Source of the DNA: Planctomyces sp. SH-PL62
GTDB lineage: Bacteria; Planctomycetota; Planctomycetia; Planctomycetales; Planctomycetaceae
Assembly: GCA_945893045.1 (NCBI GenBank)
Contig: CAMDEA010000010.1
Span: 1 to 64,000 of the forward strand
Direction: 5' to 3'
DNA: 64,000 bases
Below the pieces are notes generated by a model that ran no database searches, had not been told where the DNA came from, and was given only the letters and a program-made list of their open reading frames with translations. A program made the translations under genes and the position numbers. Shown here piece after piece: positions 47,401 to 53,905 of the stretch; position 1 is the first letter of the stretch, and each line of letters opens with the position of its first letter.

Positions 47401-48376
47401 GCTCACTGGCCACGCGCGAGATGATCGTCCAAGGATCTCCCGTAAACGGCGGACGACCACACAGCATCTCGTAGAGCACCACGCCGACGCTGTATTGATC
47501 GCTGTGAGGCCCAACTTCTCCAATCGCTCCGCGGGCTTGTTCGGGAGACATGTAAGTGGGCGTGCCGACGATCTGCCCTTCGACGGTCATTGCCGAGTCG
47601 ATGTCCGCAGACCGCTTCGCCAAACCGAAATCCATGACCTGCGGCCGGCCGGCGAGATTCATCATGATGTTGCCCGGCTTCACGTCGCGATGAACGATCC
47701 CCTCGGTGTGAGCGTAGTGCAGTCCTTCCGCGATCTGCCTCGTCCAATCCACCGCCTTGCGCAAGTCAGGAAGGTGCTCGCGCAGCATTTGGGATAAGGG
47801 GACGCCGTTGACAAACTCGGCGACCAGATACGGGCCTTCGTCGGTCAGTCCATGCTCGTACAGCGTCACGATGTTGGGATGGTGCAACCGCGCCGCCGCT
47901 TTGGCTTCGCGATGAAACCGTTCGGTCATTTCGCGGTCATCGGGCGCGAACCGAGGCACCTTCAGCGCCACTTCCCGATCGAGCAGCGGATCGTAGGCGC
48001 GATAGACCGTGCCGAAGGTTCCGCGCCCCAAGATGCTGATGACTCGGAAGCGGCCGACCTGCTCCTTCTTCGCGACGCGCTCATCCGAGGCAGCCGCCGT
48101 CGGTTCGGTCGGGTCCGCCGAAGGGACGAAATCCAGCGTCATCGCGAGATGCAGCGGATTCTGCTCGGTGTCGCTGCCTGGGCCGAGGATCACGGTCCTC
48201 GTCGATTCCGCAAACGGCTTGGTCGGACCACTTTGCTCGGCGGGTGCCTGGGGCGCGGACGACGAACCGTCGGAAGATTTCGCCCGACAGGACTCACATC
48301 GCGGCGGCACGGCGGCACTGGATTCGGAAAGAACCGCGCCGCAGACGGAGCACGTTTTCCGATGGATTGCTGCCAT
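44477..48376 (-). CDS. Ser/Thr protein kinase with zinc ribbon and WD40 repeats
   Basis: A 1299-residue transmembrane Hanks-type kinase. Order: an N-terminal zinc-ribbon-like motif (C9, C12, C27, C30), a linker to about 105, the kinase domain (about 108-375) with GRGTFGTVYRAY, Lys139 in VALKV, HRD at 229-231 and DFG at 249-251, so all catalytic residues are present; a membrane helix near 390-410 (SGTLAVIFITAAIVGPLLAV); then long WD40-like blades to the C terminus (for example LFSPDGKLVATCSSDHSLRLWD and GRRLLTASSDKQARIWD). The layout matches planctomycete PknB-type kinases with an extracytoplasmic propeller sensor. Upstream codons beyond ATG 48376 are not needed. Substrates are unknown. Single-gene unit. 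Confidence 0.9.
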   Translation of the reverse strand: MAAIHRKTCSVCGAVLSESSAAVPPRCESCRAKSSDGSSSAPQAPAEQSGPTKPFAESTRTVILGPGSDTEQNPLHLAMTLDFVPSADPTEPTAAASDERVAKKEQVGRFRVISILGRGTFGTVYRAYDPLLDREVALKVPRFAPDDREMTERFHREAKAAARLHHPNIVTLYEHGLTDEGPYLVAEFVNGVPLSQMLREHLPDLRKAVDWTRQIAEGLHYAHTEGIVHRDVKPGNIMMNLAGRPQVMDFGLAKRSADIDSAMTVEGQIVGTPTYMSPEQARGAIGEVGPHSDQYSVGVVLYEMLCGRPPFTGDPWTIISRVASERENPPPPRSVRPDIPRDLEACCLKALEKNPKARYPSLLALADDLDHWLKGLPLFARPIGPPEQLLRWCRQNRMIASMSGTLAVIFITAAIVGPLLAVRYQDLADIATRQAKDANAARELEQKAHRATERSVIDSYTETGLTAHRNNDPREAILWFANAVAASENDPSREKQNRIRMQSWLSQVATPVQAFEPAPGWKKLLSYHASGRWLLSLTQTGECELLQVSNGQRHALPMDGPVSAAAFSPDGKLLVMALGQEVVVFEFQNDGTHKTDVFHESNPSHRHHEIVQTSERDRWTHPDAVNELLFGADSQLLVVGGDQTVQVRDIPMKSFRTEPFEVGSQVLSAAMTPDGRRFAVRCFDQKVRVFSCAPHQSHSEALLPAQSSASASNLRPLFVGNDRLVVSEDYQSVSCWNIDRQETDWKYKPGRVLASAISPDGKWIAIAEDATVVLLDAATGEPTEQPLKHSNLVDDLSFHPTSSRLLTACIDHTARVFEISSGKPVGPEIPHCEAVHRCAWSPDGTSFATVQWTGDLIRVWKPRDHRQEETLVAVSAHHNPFVRINAQGDRWMPSGFDNWRDRTELEILDLKSGKLLGPKLSGPGLISDADFIPKSPLVVVVGGSSREDVWHGLPDQKLDGPGFIRFVNSETGEPTFEDVQSPSQPIAVRTSPDGQTVVVLCHQGHLLLLDPVTGKPRAEHQAFSGQSAVHGFLIRERIRFSPRGDQFLLWGCNSLAELRRTDTGERVAVIQHESGFVHDALFSPDGKLVATCSSDHSLRLWDTATGSSAGSPLAHSGWVFNAQFSQDGRRLLTASSDKQARIWDLATRTAILATREHGDQVFSVTFLPGEELFLASTRDGQITAWDASLGKMIAPARQMPGMVYQLSHSSTSPRVIASGGIKPMRSFDWTQWIPDPDTQLSREDVRLLGEILSSQRVHEGGAATRLTSAEWIGRWKKFQEKHPDGPALQMSNSLKLGGF

Positions 48377-48518
48377 GCGATTTCCAGAACATCGACTCAC
48401 CGCAAAACCCGATTCGGCTCGGAGCGTAAACGTCCGCTGAAGCCGAATCCAGGATCGCGCCGATTCGTCGTGTGGGTCGAGTCATCGAGACCCACCACAA
48501 GCCGTCGATGTCCGCGGA

Positions 48519-48896
48519 TCAGTCGATCGTCTTAATGATCCCAACAATTCCGATCACAAGACCCAACGCATGACCGATCGGGGGATTGCCAAACATGGCG
48601 TCGCAGAGCATGCCCAACAGCCACGCCGAAGCCACACCCGCCGCGATCCAACTGCCGACGATGGTCGATGTTTTGGCAACCGACTCGTTCCACACGATGC
48701 TCAACAGACCGGCGACTCCCAAGCCGACTCCCGCCCAGATCCAGCCGCTGTGAATCGCGCCGCCACAAGCGAGCAACAGGATCAACGCAATGATCCAATT
48801 CCCGTTGCTGATGTTCTCTCCCAGAAACGATCGCCGCCACCAGAAGGAACGATCATCAATTTTGATTCTGACGCGCACGGCGGTCTCCAATTCCAT
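48519..48896 (-). CDS. Small polytopic membrane protein, unknown
   Basis: A 125-residue protein with three or four predicted helices (NWIIALILLLACGGAIHSG, IWAGVGLGVAGLLSIVW, IVGSWIAAGVASAWLLGML, HALGLVIGIVGIIKTID) and a basic soluble N terminus. ATG 48896 is preferred over a start three codons earlier; neither has a strong binding site. No family recognised. It lies between the kinase and FKBP genes on the same strand with gaps over 80 bp. Confidence 0.55.
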   Translation of the reverse strand: MELETAVRVRIKIDDRSFWWRRSFLGENISNGNWIIALILLLACGGAIHSGWIWAGVGLGVAGLLSIVWNESVAKTSTIVGSWIAAGVASAWLLGMLCDAMFGNPPIGHALGLVIGIVGIIKTID

Positions 48897-48982
48897 GAGG
48901 CCCAAGAGGGGCGATGAACCCGTTCTCAGAGGTTCTGCGACCGACTGAGGAGTGCGGATTGATTGTCTGGATCGTGTCGAAA

Positions 48983-49477
48983 CTACTCATCGCTGCCGAA
49001 TTCGCGTTTCAGTCCCGCACCATTTGCTGACGTGTCATGCACGAGCAATTGGAACTCGACTTCGACGGTCTTTCCGGCGAGTGGGTGGTTGCCATCCACG
49101 ACGACGGTGGTCGAAGTGAGCTCCACAATTTTGACCTTGCGCCGGCGACCCGACTTCACACCAATCGTGGTGAGTCGTTTCCCGACCTTCAGAACGACGT
49201 CCGAGGGCAAGCGGCTTCTGGGGATTTCTTGAATCAATTGGGGACGAAATTCTCCGTAAGCATCCTGAGGTCGCAGAGTCATTTGCTTTCGCTCCCCCTC
49301 GACCATCCCGACCACGCCTTTGTTGATGCCGGGCATCACCTCATTGCTCCCGATGGTGAACTCAAACACTTCCCGACCCAGTCGCTGCAGGCCGGCTTTT
49401 TCATCCTTGAACTGCCCTGAGTATTCAATCCGCACATGGTCTCCGAGCTTGGCTTTGGTCACTTTGGACTGATTCAT
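48983..49477 (-). CDS. FKBP-type peptidyl-prolyl isomerase (SlyD-like)
   Basis: A 164-residue isomerase of the SlyD class. The FKBP half-domain GDHVRIEYSGQFKDEKAG and FEFTIGSNEVMPGINKGVVG surround an insert-in-flap region ending in VVVDGNHPLAGKTVEVEF, the classic SlyD closing motif. It catalyses cis-trans isomerisation of Xaa-Pro bonds and acts as a chaperone; the His-rich metal-binding tail of E. coli SlyD is absent. ATG 49477 is preceded by a GGAAAGGAAAAG-like purine stretch; the 14 extra upstream codons are rejected. No signal peptide. Confidence 0.9.
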   Translation of the reverse strand: MNQSKVTKAKLGDHVRIEYSGQFKDEKAGLQRLGREVFEFTIGSNEVMPGINKGVVGMVEGERKQMTLRPQDAYGEFRPQLIQEIPRSRLPSDVVLKVGKRLTTIGVKSGRRRKVKIVELTSTTVVVDGNHPLAGKTVEVEFQLLVHDTSANGAGLKREFGSDE

Positions 49478-49570
49478 GATTCGCTTTTCCTTTCCTCTCG
49501 TGACGCTGTTCACGTTCACGTTCGACTGACCTCAAAGCCTCTGCGGTCGTTGGACGGTGATGGAGTTCGC

Positions 49571-49768
49571 CTACACTAGTCCATTCATGAATTCGTTGAG
49601 CGCCTTCTCCGCCGGCCCCTTTTGGTAGCCGCATTTCTCCTGGAGCAGGTTCACCAACCGCTCGCGTTGGCCGCGGATGGTGGCAAGATCGTCATCGGTC
49701 AGTGCGTCCCACTGCTGTTTGACTTTGCCGCGCCATTCCTTCCAGTTTTCGATTTGATCCCAATTCAT
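49571..49768 (-). CDS. CsbD-like stress protein
   Basis: A 65-residue protein starting MNWDQIENWKEWRGKVKQQW, the CsbD pattern, with DDLATIRGQRERLVNLLQEK and YQKGPAEKALNEF following. CsbD-like proteins are small, soluble, abundant under general stress and of unknown mechanism. It is upstream of and co-directional with the FKBP gene, with a gap of 93 bases. Confidence 0.85.
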   Translation of the reverse strand: MNWDQIENWKEWRGKVKQQWDALTDDDLATIRGQRERLVNLLQEKCGYQKGPAEKALNEFMNGLV

Positions 49769-49874
49769 CGCGCTGCCCCTTCCACAAAAGCACTCAGATT
49801 TGACGGCGGAGATTCCTCACCGCTCGGACGACTCAAAGGCGATCCGGATCGATGGAACTCTGGGCTGTTCGGAA

Positions 49875-49926
49875 AATAAAAAAAACCGACGTGGCAAAAC
49901 ACTTGGAGGTGTTCCGCCACGTCGGC
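49875..49926 (-). terminator. Intrinsic terminator (minus strand)
   Basis: A stem of 10 bp (49886-49895 with 49916-49925, CCGACGTGGC and complement) with an inner AACAC/GTGTT stem. On the minus strand it is followed by a run of T (the A-tract at 49875-49885). It probably ends the long minus-strand transcription unit that begins at blaI. Confidence 0.85.
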
Positions 49927-50115
49927 TTACTCGGTAATGCGCCCACCGGATCGGACCGGATTGCGATTTATTAAGTCTTCCGAAATCGTTGGGAAGCGTT
50001 CTCGAACCTCATCACTATCCCAACGCGGTTGACTATACCGCTCGTGCCTCAGAAAGACAGACGATTCGGGGACTTCTTCCGCGAATGATCGATTGCGGCC
50101 GCCTCGCTTTTTCAA
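49927..50115 (-). CDS. Possible small protein (62 aa)
   Basis: A 62-residue frame from a TTG start, ending exactly before the terminator at 49875-49926. The sequence contains QPRWDSDEVRERFPTISEDL, which looks protein-like, and the N terminus is basic. The TTG has no strong binding site, and overlapping frames exist in both directions. Its best support is the position immediately before a terminator. It may instead be the untranslated tail of the operon. Confidence 0.3.
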   Translation of the reverse strand: MKKRGGRNRSFAEEVPESSVFLRHERYSQPRWDSDEVRERFPTISEDLINRNPVRSGGRITE

Positions 50116-50277
50116 AGAACCGGGCTGCTGACTCGGACAACTCGTGGGAGATCTCCCTGAAGACGCAAGGAGAAATTGAATTCGCCACCTGCAAAGGGAT
50201 GACCAGCTTTGAGCAAGAATGCAGCTTCGAGCAAGAATTCATGGATCGCGGGCTGAAAATCCTCCAGGCCCATTTGA
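50116..50277. other. Operon tail, no clear gene
   Basis: Together with the preceding small frame this is a 350-base stretch lacking a convincing gene. It contains two near-identical pieces, AGCTTTGAGCAAGAATGCAG and AGCTTCGAGCAAGAATTCAT, a small tandem duplication. Confidence 0.35.
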
Positions 50278-51297
50278 TCAAGGATCGGCTCGCGAGAACG
50301 ACAGGGTGATGGACTTTGAAATGCGGCCATCGCCGGTCAAGTTCATCGGGACCGTCGAGGATTTCTTGGGCTTCGCTCGGCCCCCTTGTTCTTCGGTCAG
50401 GAAGTCGATTTGTACTTCCGTGCCGCGGCCGTCGCCGTTGTCGTCGAGCAATGGGTGCTCGGTCGCCAGAAACTCTCGTTCCAGGTAAGACTGCGCGAGA
50501 TTGCGGGCGACGGTGACGTACAAATCAAACAGCGAGATCGTGCCGTCCTGGTCGATGTCGAACTCCTTCGCTTCGGGGGGCGAGGAGAGCACACGAGCGA
50601 GTTCGTGAGGGAATTCGGTCTCGTTGGTTTCCCAGTCGGTTTCGGTGGCGCTGATGACGACTCGGCCTTTGGCGGACAGAGGTTTGACGTAGTAACCGCT
50701 CGTCGGCGTGGTGATGCAGAAGACTTGTTCGCGCGCCGTCAGATCGGCAAACAGCTTGGCGAATTCTGTTTGTTGAATGTCCGGCCCCGGCAGGTTCAGC
50801 CACGAGTGCTTGCCGTCGTAATGACTGTGACCCACGACGATCACCCACAGCGTATCGTTCGGCTGCAGCTTCGCGCCCAGAGCCGTGACGCTCTTTTCGA
50901 GTTCCTCGCGCGTCGCTCGGCCGGCAGACTTGATGATGTCCGTGTCCGAGTCGATCGGCTCATCACCGAAGAGCACCTGCACGTCGGCGAATCCGAGCCG
51001 CTTGGAAAGTCCCTCGTGCAGCTTGGTCATGGTGTCGGAATACAGCTTGTGATGGGCCGCATCGCCGCTGAGTCCACAAACGAGGAGCGCGCGCTTCGTG
51101 CCGGCGGTGCGTTCGGAACCGTTCGGTGGTTCGGTCGCGAAAGCCAATCCCGTCAGCGTGAACAACCACGAAACTGCAACGACACTCACCCGATGCGCAA
51201 GTGAGGGATCAAAAACAATCACCAACCTAAACAACCCCTCGCTTACGCATCGGGTTAGTTTTGAAACTGCCACTCGTACTACGCGATGCATTGTCAT
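50278..51297 (-). CDS. Secreted caspase-fold protein, probable pseudopeptidase
   Basis: A 339-residue exported protein. A palindromic element splits the signal peptide; removing it gives HRVVRVAVSWLFTLTGLAFA, an ordinary signal. The mature part has a caspase/legumain-like fold: RALLVCGLSGDAAHHKLY, a His in VVGHSHYDGK (H157) and FNLPGPDIQ-like WLNLPGPDIQ. Where these peptidases carry the catalytic Cys, this one reads ITTPTSGYYVKP, so catalysis is doubtful. A calcium-binding-like loop DIDQDGTISLFDLY (about 246-259) and DDNGDGRGTE follow. The start overlaps the stop of the upstream paralogue gene (ATGA), so the two are translationally coupled. Last gene of the BlaI/M56 operon. Confidence 0.7.
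   Translation of the reverse strand: MTMHRVVRVAVSKLTRCVSEGLFRLVIVFDPSLAHRVSVVAVSWLFTLTGLAFATEPPNGSERTAGTKRALLVCGLSGDAAHHKLYSDTMTKLHEGLSKRLGFADVQVLFGDEPIDSDTDIIKSAGRATREELEKSVTALGAKLQPNDTLWVIVVGHSHYDGKHSWLNLPGPDIQQTEFAKLFADLTAREQVFCITTPTSGYYVKPLSAKGRVVISATETDWETNETEFPHELARVLSSPPEAKEFDIDQDGTISLFDLYVTVARNLAQSYLEREFLATEHPLLDDNGDGRGTEVQIDFLTEEQGGRAKPKKSSTVPMNLTGDGRISKSITLSFSRADP
51178..51262. repeat. Palindromic element inside a signal peptide (A)
   Basis: An 85-base element with arms ACTCACCCGATGCGCAAGTG and CTCGCTTACGCATCGGGTTA (about 20 of 23 pairs match). An exact 8-base direct repeat GAAACTGC flanks it at 51170-51177 and 51263-51270. Repeat plus element is 93 bases, exactly 31 codons. Same family as the element at 59140-59231. 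Confidence 0.95.
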
Positions 51298-52145
51298 TCG
51301 CCTTTCTTGGGCACATCGTCGAGAACGCTCAGATCCAACGGGCGGCCCAGAGAGCGGTGGGTGGATCGCGGATCGTTGTTGGCCGGGAAGCGGTCGGCGT
51401 GCCAGACGACGGTGTCTTTGTGGCGTGCCTCAAGCTCTCCGGAGGTTCGGCGAACGAACGCGAATTGCCATTCGAAGCCGGCTCCCTTTTTGAACGCTTC
51501 GAGGAGCAGCAACGATTCCGGATCGGTCCCTTGCACGAACGCGAACACGGCACCGTCGAGCACATCGCTCCGTTTGCTGTCGTAGCGATAGAGCGGTTGC
51601 GGCAACAACCGCAGCTCTTCGCGGTCGCTCTTGTTGGCTTTCCAACCGAGCATCGTCGAAGAGAATTGGCTCGCCAGCGTCTTCATCTGCCGCAACCGCG
51701 CGACGGGCATCTCGGCCGGAGCGTCGGCGGCGAGGATCGACTGAAACTGCACGCCGATCTTTTCAGGACTCCAGACGACCACGCCGTCCCGCTTTGCCAG
51801 CAATGTGCCTCGCGACAACGAATCGAATTCGTGAATGAGCGACTTCTCCCACGGATAAACACAGCAGACCGCTTCCGGACGGCCATCCGCGAGATACAGC
51901 ACCGTCATTCCGTCTTCGGACCCGCGTGTGTTGTTCGTCCAACGCAGAACCACCTTCGCGGTCATCGGTGTCGCCGACCGCTCGTTCGCGAACAGTTCAT
52001 CCCACGCGAGCGACTCGTCCATCAGCTTCCGCAACGGCGATGCGGTTTTCTTCGCAGCGGTGTCTGCAGACGTCTTGGCCGCCTCTTGTGCGAGACCACT
52101 GGCCGCGCCGATCAGCGTGAGCATCACCAGAGCGATGAACTTCAT
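51294..52145 (-). CDS. Secreted paralogue P1 of a five-member family
   Basis: A 283-residue exported protein, signal peptide MKFIALVMLTLIGAASGLAQ. It shares a set of motifs with four other proteins in this window: a VLRWTNNTRGSEDG strand, an aromatic-rich HEFDSLS, a late RLRQMKTLASQF, EELRLLPQPLYRYD and FVQGTDPESLLLLEAF. No known family or catalytic motif was recognised. Its start overlaps the stop of P2 by four bases and its stop overlaps the caspase-fold gene start, so P2, P1 and the caspase-fold gene are coupled. The C terminus is longer and Asp/Arg-rich. Confidence 0.7.
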   Translation of the reverse strand: MKFIALVMLTLIGAASGLAQEAAKTSADTAAKKTASPLRKLMDESLAWDELFANERSATPMTAKVVLRWTNNTRGSEDGMTVLYLADGRPEAVCCVYPWEKSLIHEFDSLSRGTLLAKRDGVVVWSPEKIGVQFQSILAADAPAEMPVARLRQMKTLASQFSSTMLGWKANKSDREELRLLPQPLYRYDSKRSDVLDGAVFAFVQGTDPESLLLLEAFKKGAGFEWQFAFVRRTSGELEARHKDTVVWHADRFPANNDPRSTHRSLGRPLDLSVLDDVPKKGE

Positions 52146-52966
52146 GGCGTCGGTTCCTTGGATTTCGGGAGTCGTTCTTGCGTGACCGATTCCGCCCAAT
52201 ACGAACTGTTCTGGCTCGCCGACAATTCTTTGGCGGTCCAAACCTCTTTGTCATCGAGCCGCAGCTTGAGCGCGTAGTCGGTGAAGTTGGCCGCCGCGTA
52301 GTGCCAAACGAATTCGTCGTTCAACTTCTGAGCTTCCACCGCGAGGATCAATTCGGGGTCCGTCCCCTGACAAAAGACGCTGAGACTGCCGCCGATCACC
52401 GTCGTGGGTGGCTCGATGTCGAACTGATAGATCGGTTTGGCGAGCAGCCGCAGCTCCCAGCGACCGCCTTTGTGGTCGATGCTCTCGGCCTGAAAGCGGC
52501 GCATGATCTCGCGAGCCTGACGCTGCCGGCCCGTCGCGGTCTTGTCCGCGCGCGGTGCGTTGGGGACCGCCTGCCACTTCAATCCAGCGATGGGCGAGCG
52601 CCAATGCAACTTGCTTCGCCAATGAGCCTCGATCGGCTGGTTCGCGAGCGAATGAAACTCATGCACGACGGATCGCAAATCGTCTTGAACCGTGAAGGCG
52701 AACGTCGTCCCCAGCACCGCTGGCCGCTTGTCACGATCCACCCACAAATAGACCGCGCCGATGTCATCGCCGCGCACCGGCTGACTGTGACGAAACACCG
52801 CCTGCGGCAGCATCGTGAACTTGTCATCCGCCCCGTTCTCCGGGTGAATGACGTAATCCTGAGCATGTTGCAGGCTGACCTTGAGCCACGCCTCAACCAG
52901 CTCCTTGTCGCGTGGGATCGGATCGGCTCCGGGAATCAACAGGATCGTAAGCAAGAAGGCGTTCAT
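52142..52966 (-). CDS. Secreted paralogue P2
   Basis: A 274-residue protein. The N terminus NAFLLTILLIPGADPIP is a short signal-like stretch. It shares the family signature VVHEFHSLA, RWELRLLAKPIYQFD and FCQGTDPELILAVEAQ, and ends in a Lys/Ser/Pro-rich tail. ATG 52966 is preferred; the frame runs 19 codons further upstream without a signal. Its four-base overlap with P1 shows coupling; the gap to P3 is 53 bases. Function unknown. Confidence 0.68.
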   Translation of the reverse strand: MNAFLLTILLIPGADPIPRDKELVEAWLKVSLQHAQDYVIHPENGADDKFTMLPQAVFRHSQPVRGDDIGAVYLWVDRDKRPAVLGTTFAFTVQDDLRSVVHEFHSLANQPIEAHWRSKLHWRSPIAGLKWQAVPNAPRADKTATGRQRQAREIMRRFQAESIDHKGGRWELRLLAKPIYQFDIEPPTTVIGGSLSVFCQGTDPELILAVEAQKLNDEFVWHYAAANFTDYALKLRLDDKEVWTAKELSASQNSSYWAESVTQERLPKSKEPTP

Positions 52967-53019
52967 GGGATTGATTCTGTCGTTGCGGGAGTCATCTCGT
53001 TCCGTGAATCCAACCGTCC

Positions 53020-53901
53020 TCACGGATTGTCGAACTTGAAGCTGGTGTACGGCAACTTGTGAGTCGTCGCCACATCTCGGAACGGCAGGATGTCACAGTG
53101 CCATGCTTGCCGGCCGTTGTGTTCGACGTTGATCTCGATGCTGTTCATGCGAGCGACCGCGAATTGCCATTGCGCCGCAGCCAGATCGGCTGGCTTGTAA
53201 GTCTCCAGCAACAGCCAGGCATCCGGATCGGTCCCTTGCACGAAGACGAACAGCGCGCCGTCGAGCAGTTCGGCCGAGGTTTGGTCTTTGTCCAACTCGT
53301 AGCGATACACCGGTTGCGTGAGTTGTCGGAGTTCCGCCTTCAAGCCTTCGCGATCGACGCTGCGCGCGGTGAACTGCCGCGCGAGTTGCCGCATCTGCGT
53401 CAGCCGTCCCGCCGGAGTCGCGGCGACGGCGGGAGCATCCGGCACCGCAGCGAAGACGACTCCCGGCTGCGTCGATCGCCAAACTTCGCGCAATTCGTGC
53501 TTGGCCGCGATCTCGCCCACCGACAGTGAATGAAACTCGTGCGACATGTGTTTGAACGGCGAGAACCACTTGAACAACGACCCGACGACCACCGGCCGGC
53601 CGCGATCGGTCCACAGAAAAACATTGCCGTAGACCTGACCTCGTTCGGGGTTCGACCAACGCAAGATCGGCTGCTCGCGCAACACGGCTGGCTGATCGAC
53701 GCCGCGAATCTCGAACTCGTACTTCTTGGCTGCCTCGCGAGTCATCGTGAACGCCGCTTCGATGTTTTGTTTTTCGGCGCTGTCGGAAGTCACGGGCTTC
53801 GGAACGGCAGGGTCTTCGGCAAGCAGCACGGTCATCAACCACAGAGTGACGAATCCGCCGCTGAGCAATCCCGCCGCCACCCATCGCAGAATGCATCGCA
53901 T
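53020..53901 (-). CDS. Secreted paralogue P3
   Basis: A 293-residue protein with a signal peptide or N-terminal anchor (RWVAAGLLSGGFVTLWLMTV). Family motifs are clearest here: ILRWSNPERGQVYGNVFLW, SHEFHSLSVGEI, RLTQMRQLARQFTA, AELRQLTQPVYRYE and FVQGTDPDAWLLLETY. It starts four bases after the M56 gene stop, so it is in the same operon. Function unknown; it may be an effector or ligand of the M56 sensor. Confidence 0.7.
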   Translation of the reverse strand: MRCILRWVAAGLLSGGFVTLWLMTVLLAEDPAVPKPVTSDSAEKQNIEAAFTMTREAAKKYEFEIRGVDQPAVLREQPILRWSNPERGQVYGNVFLWTDRGRPVVVGSLFKWFSPFKHMSHEFHSLSVGEIAAKHELREVWRSTQPGVVFAAVPDAPAVAATPAGRLTQMRQLARQFTARSVDREGLKAELRQLTQPVYRYELDKDQTSAELLDGALFVFVQGTDPDAWLLLETYKPADLAAAQWQFAVARMNSIEINVEHNGRQAWHCDILPFRDVATTHKLPYTSFKFDNP

Positions 53902-53905
53902 GGCA

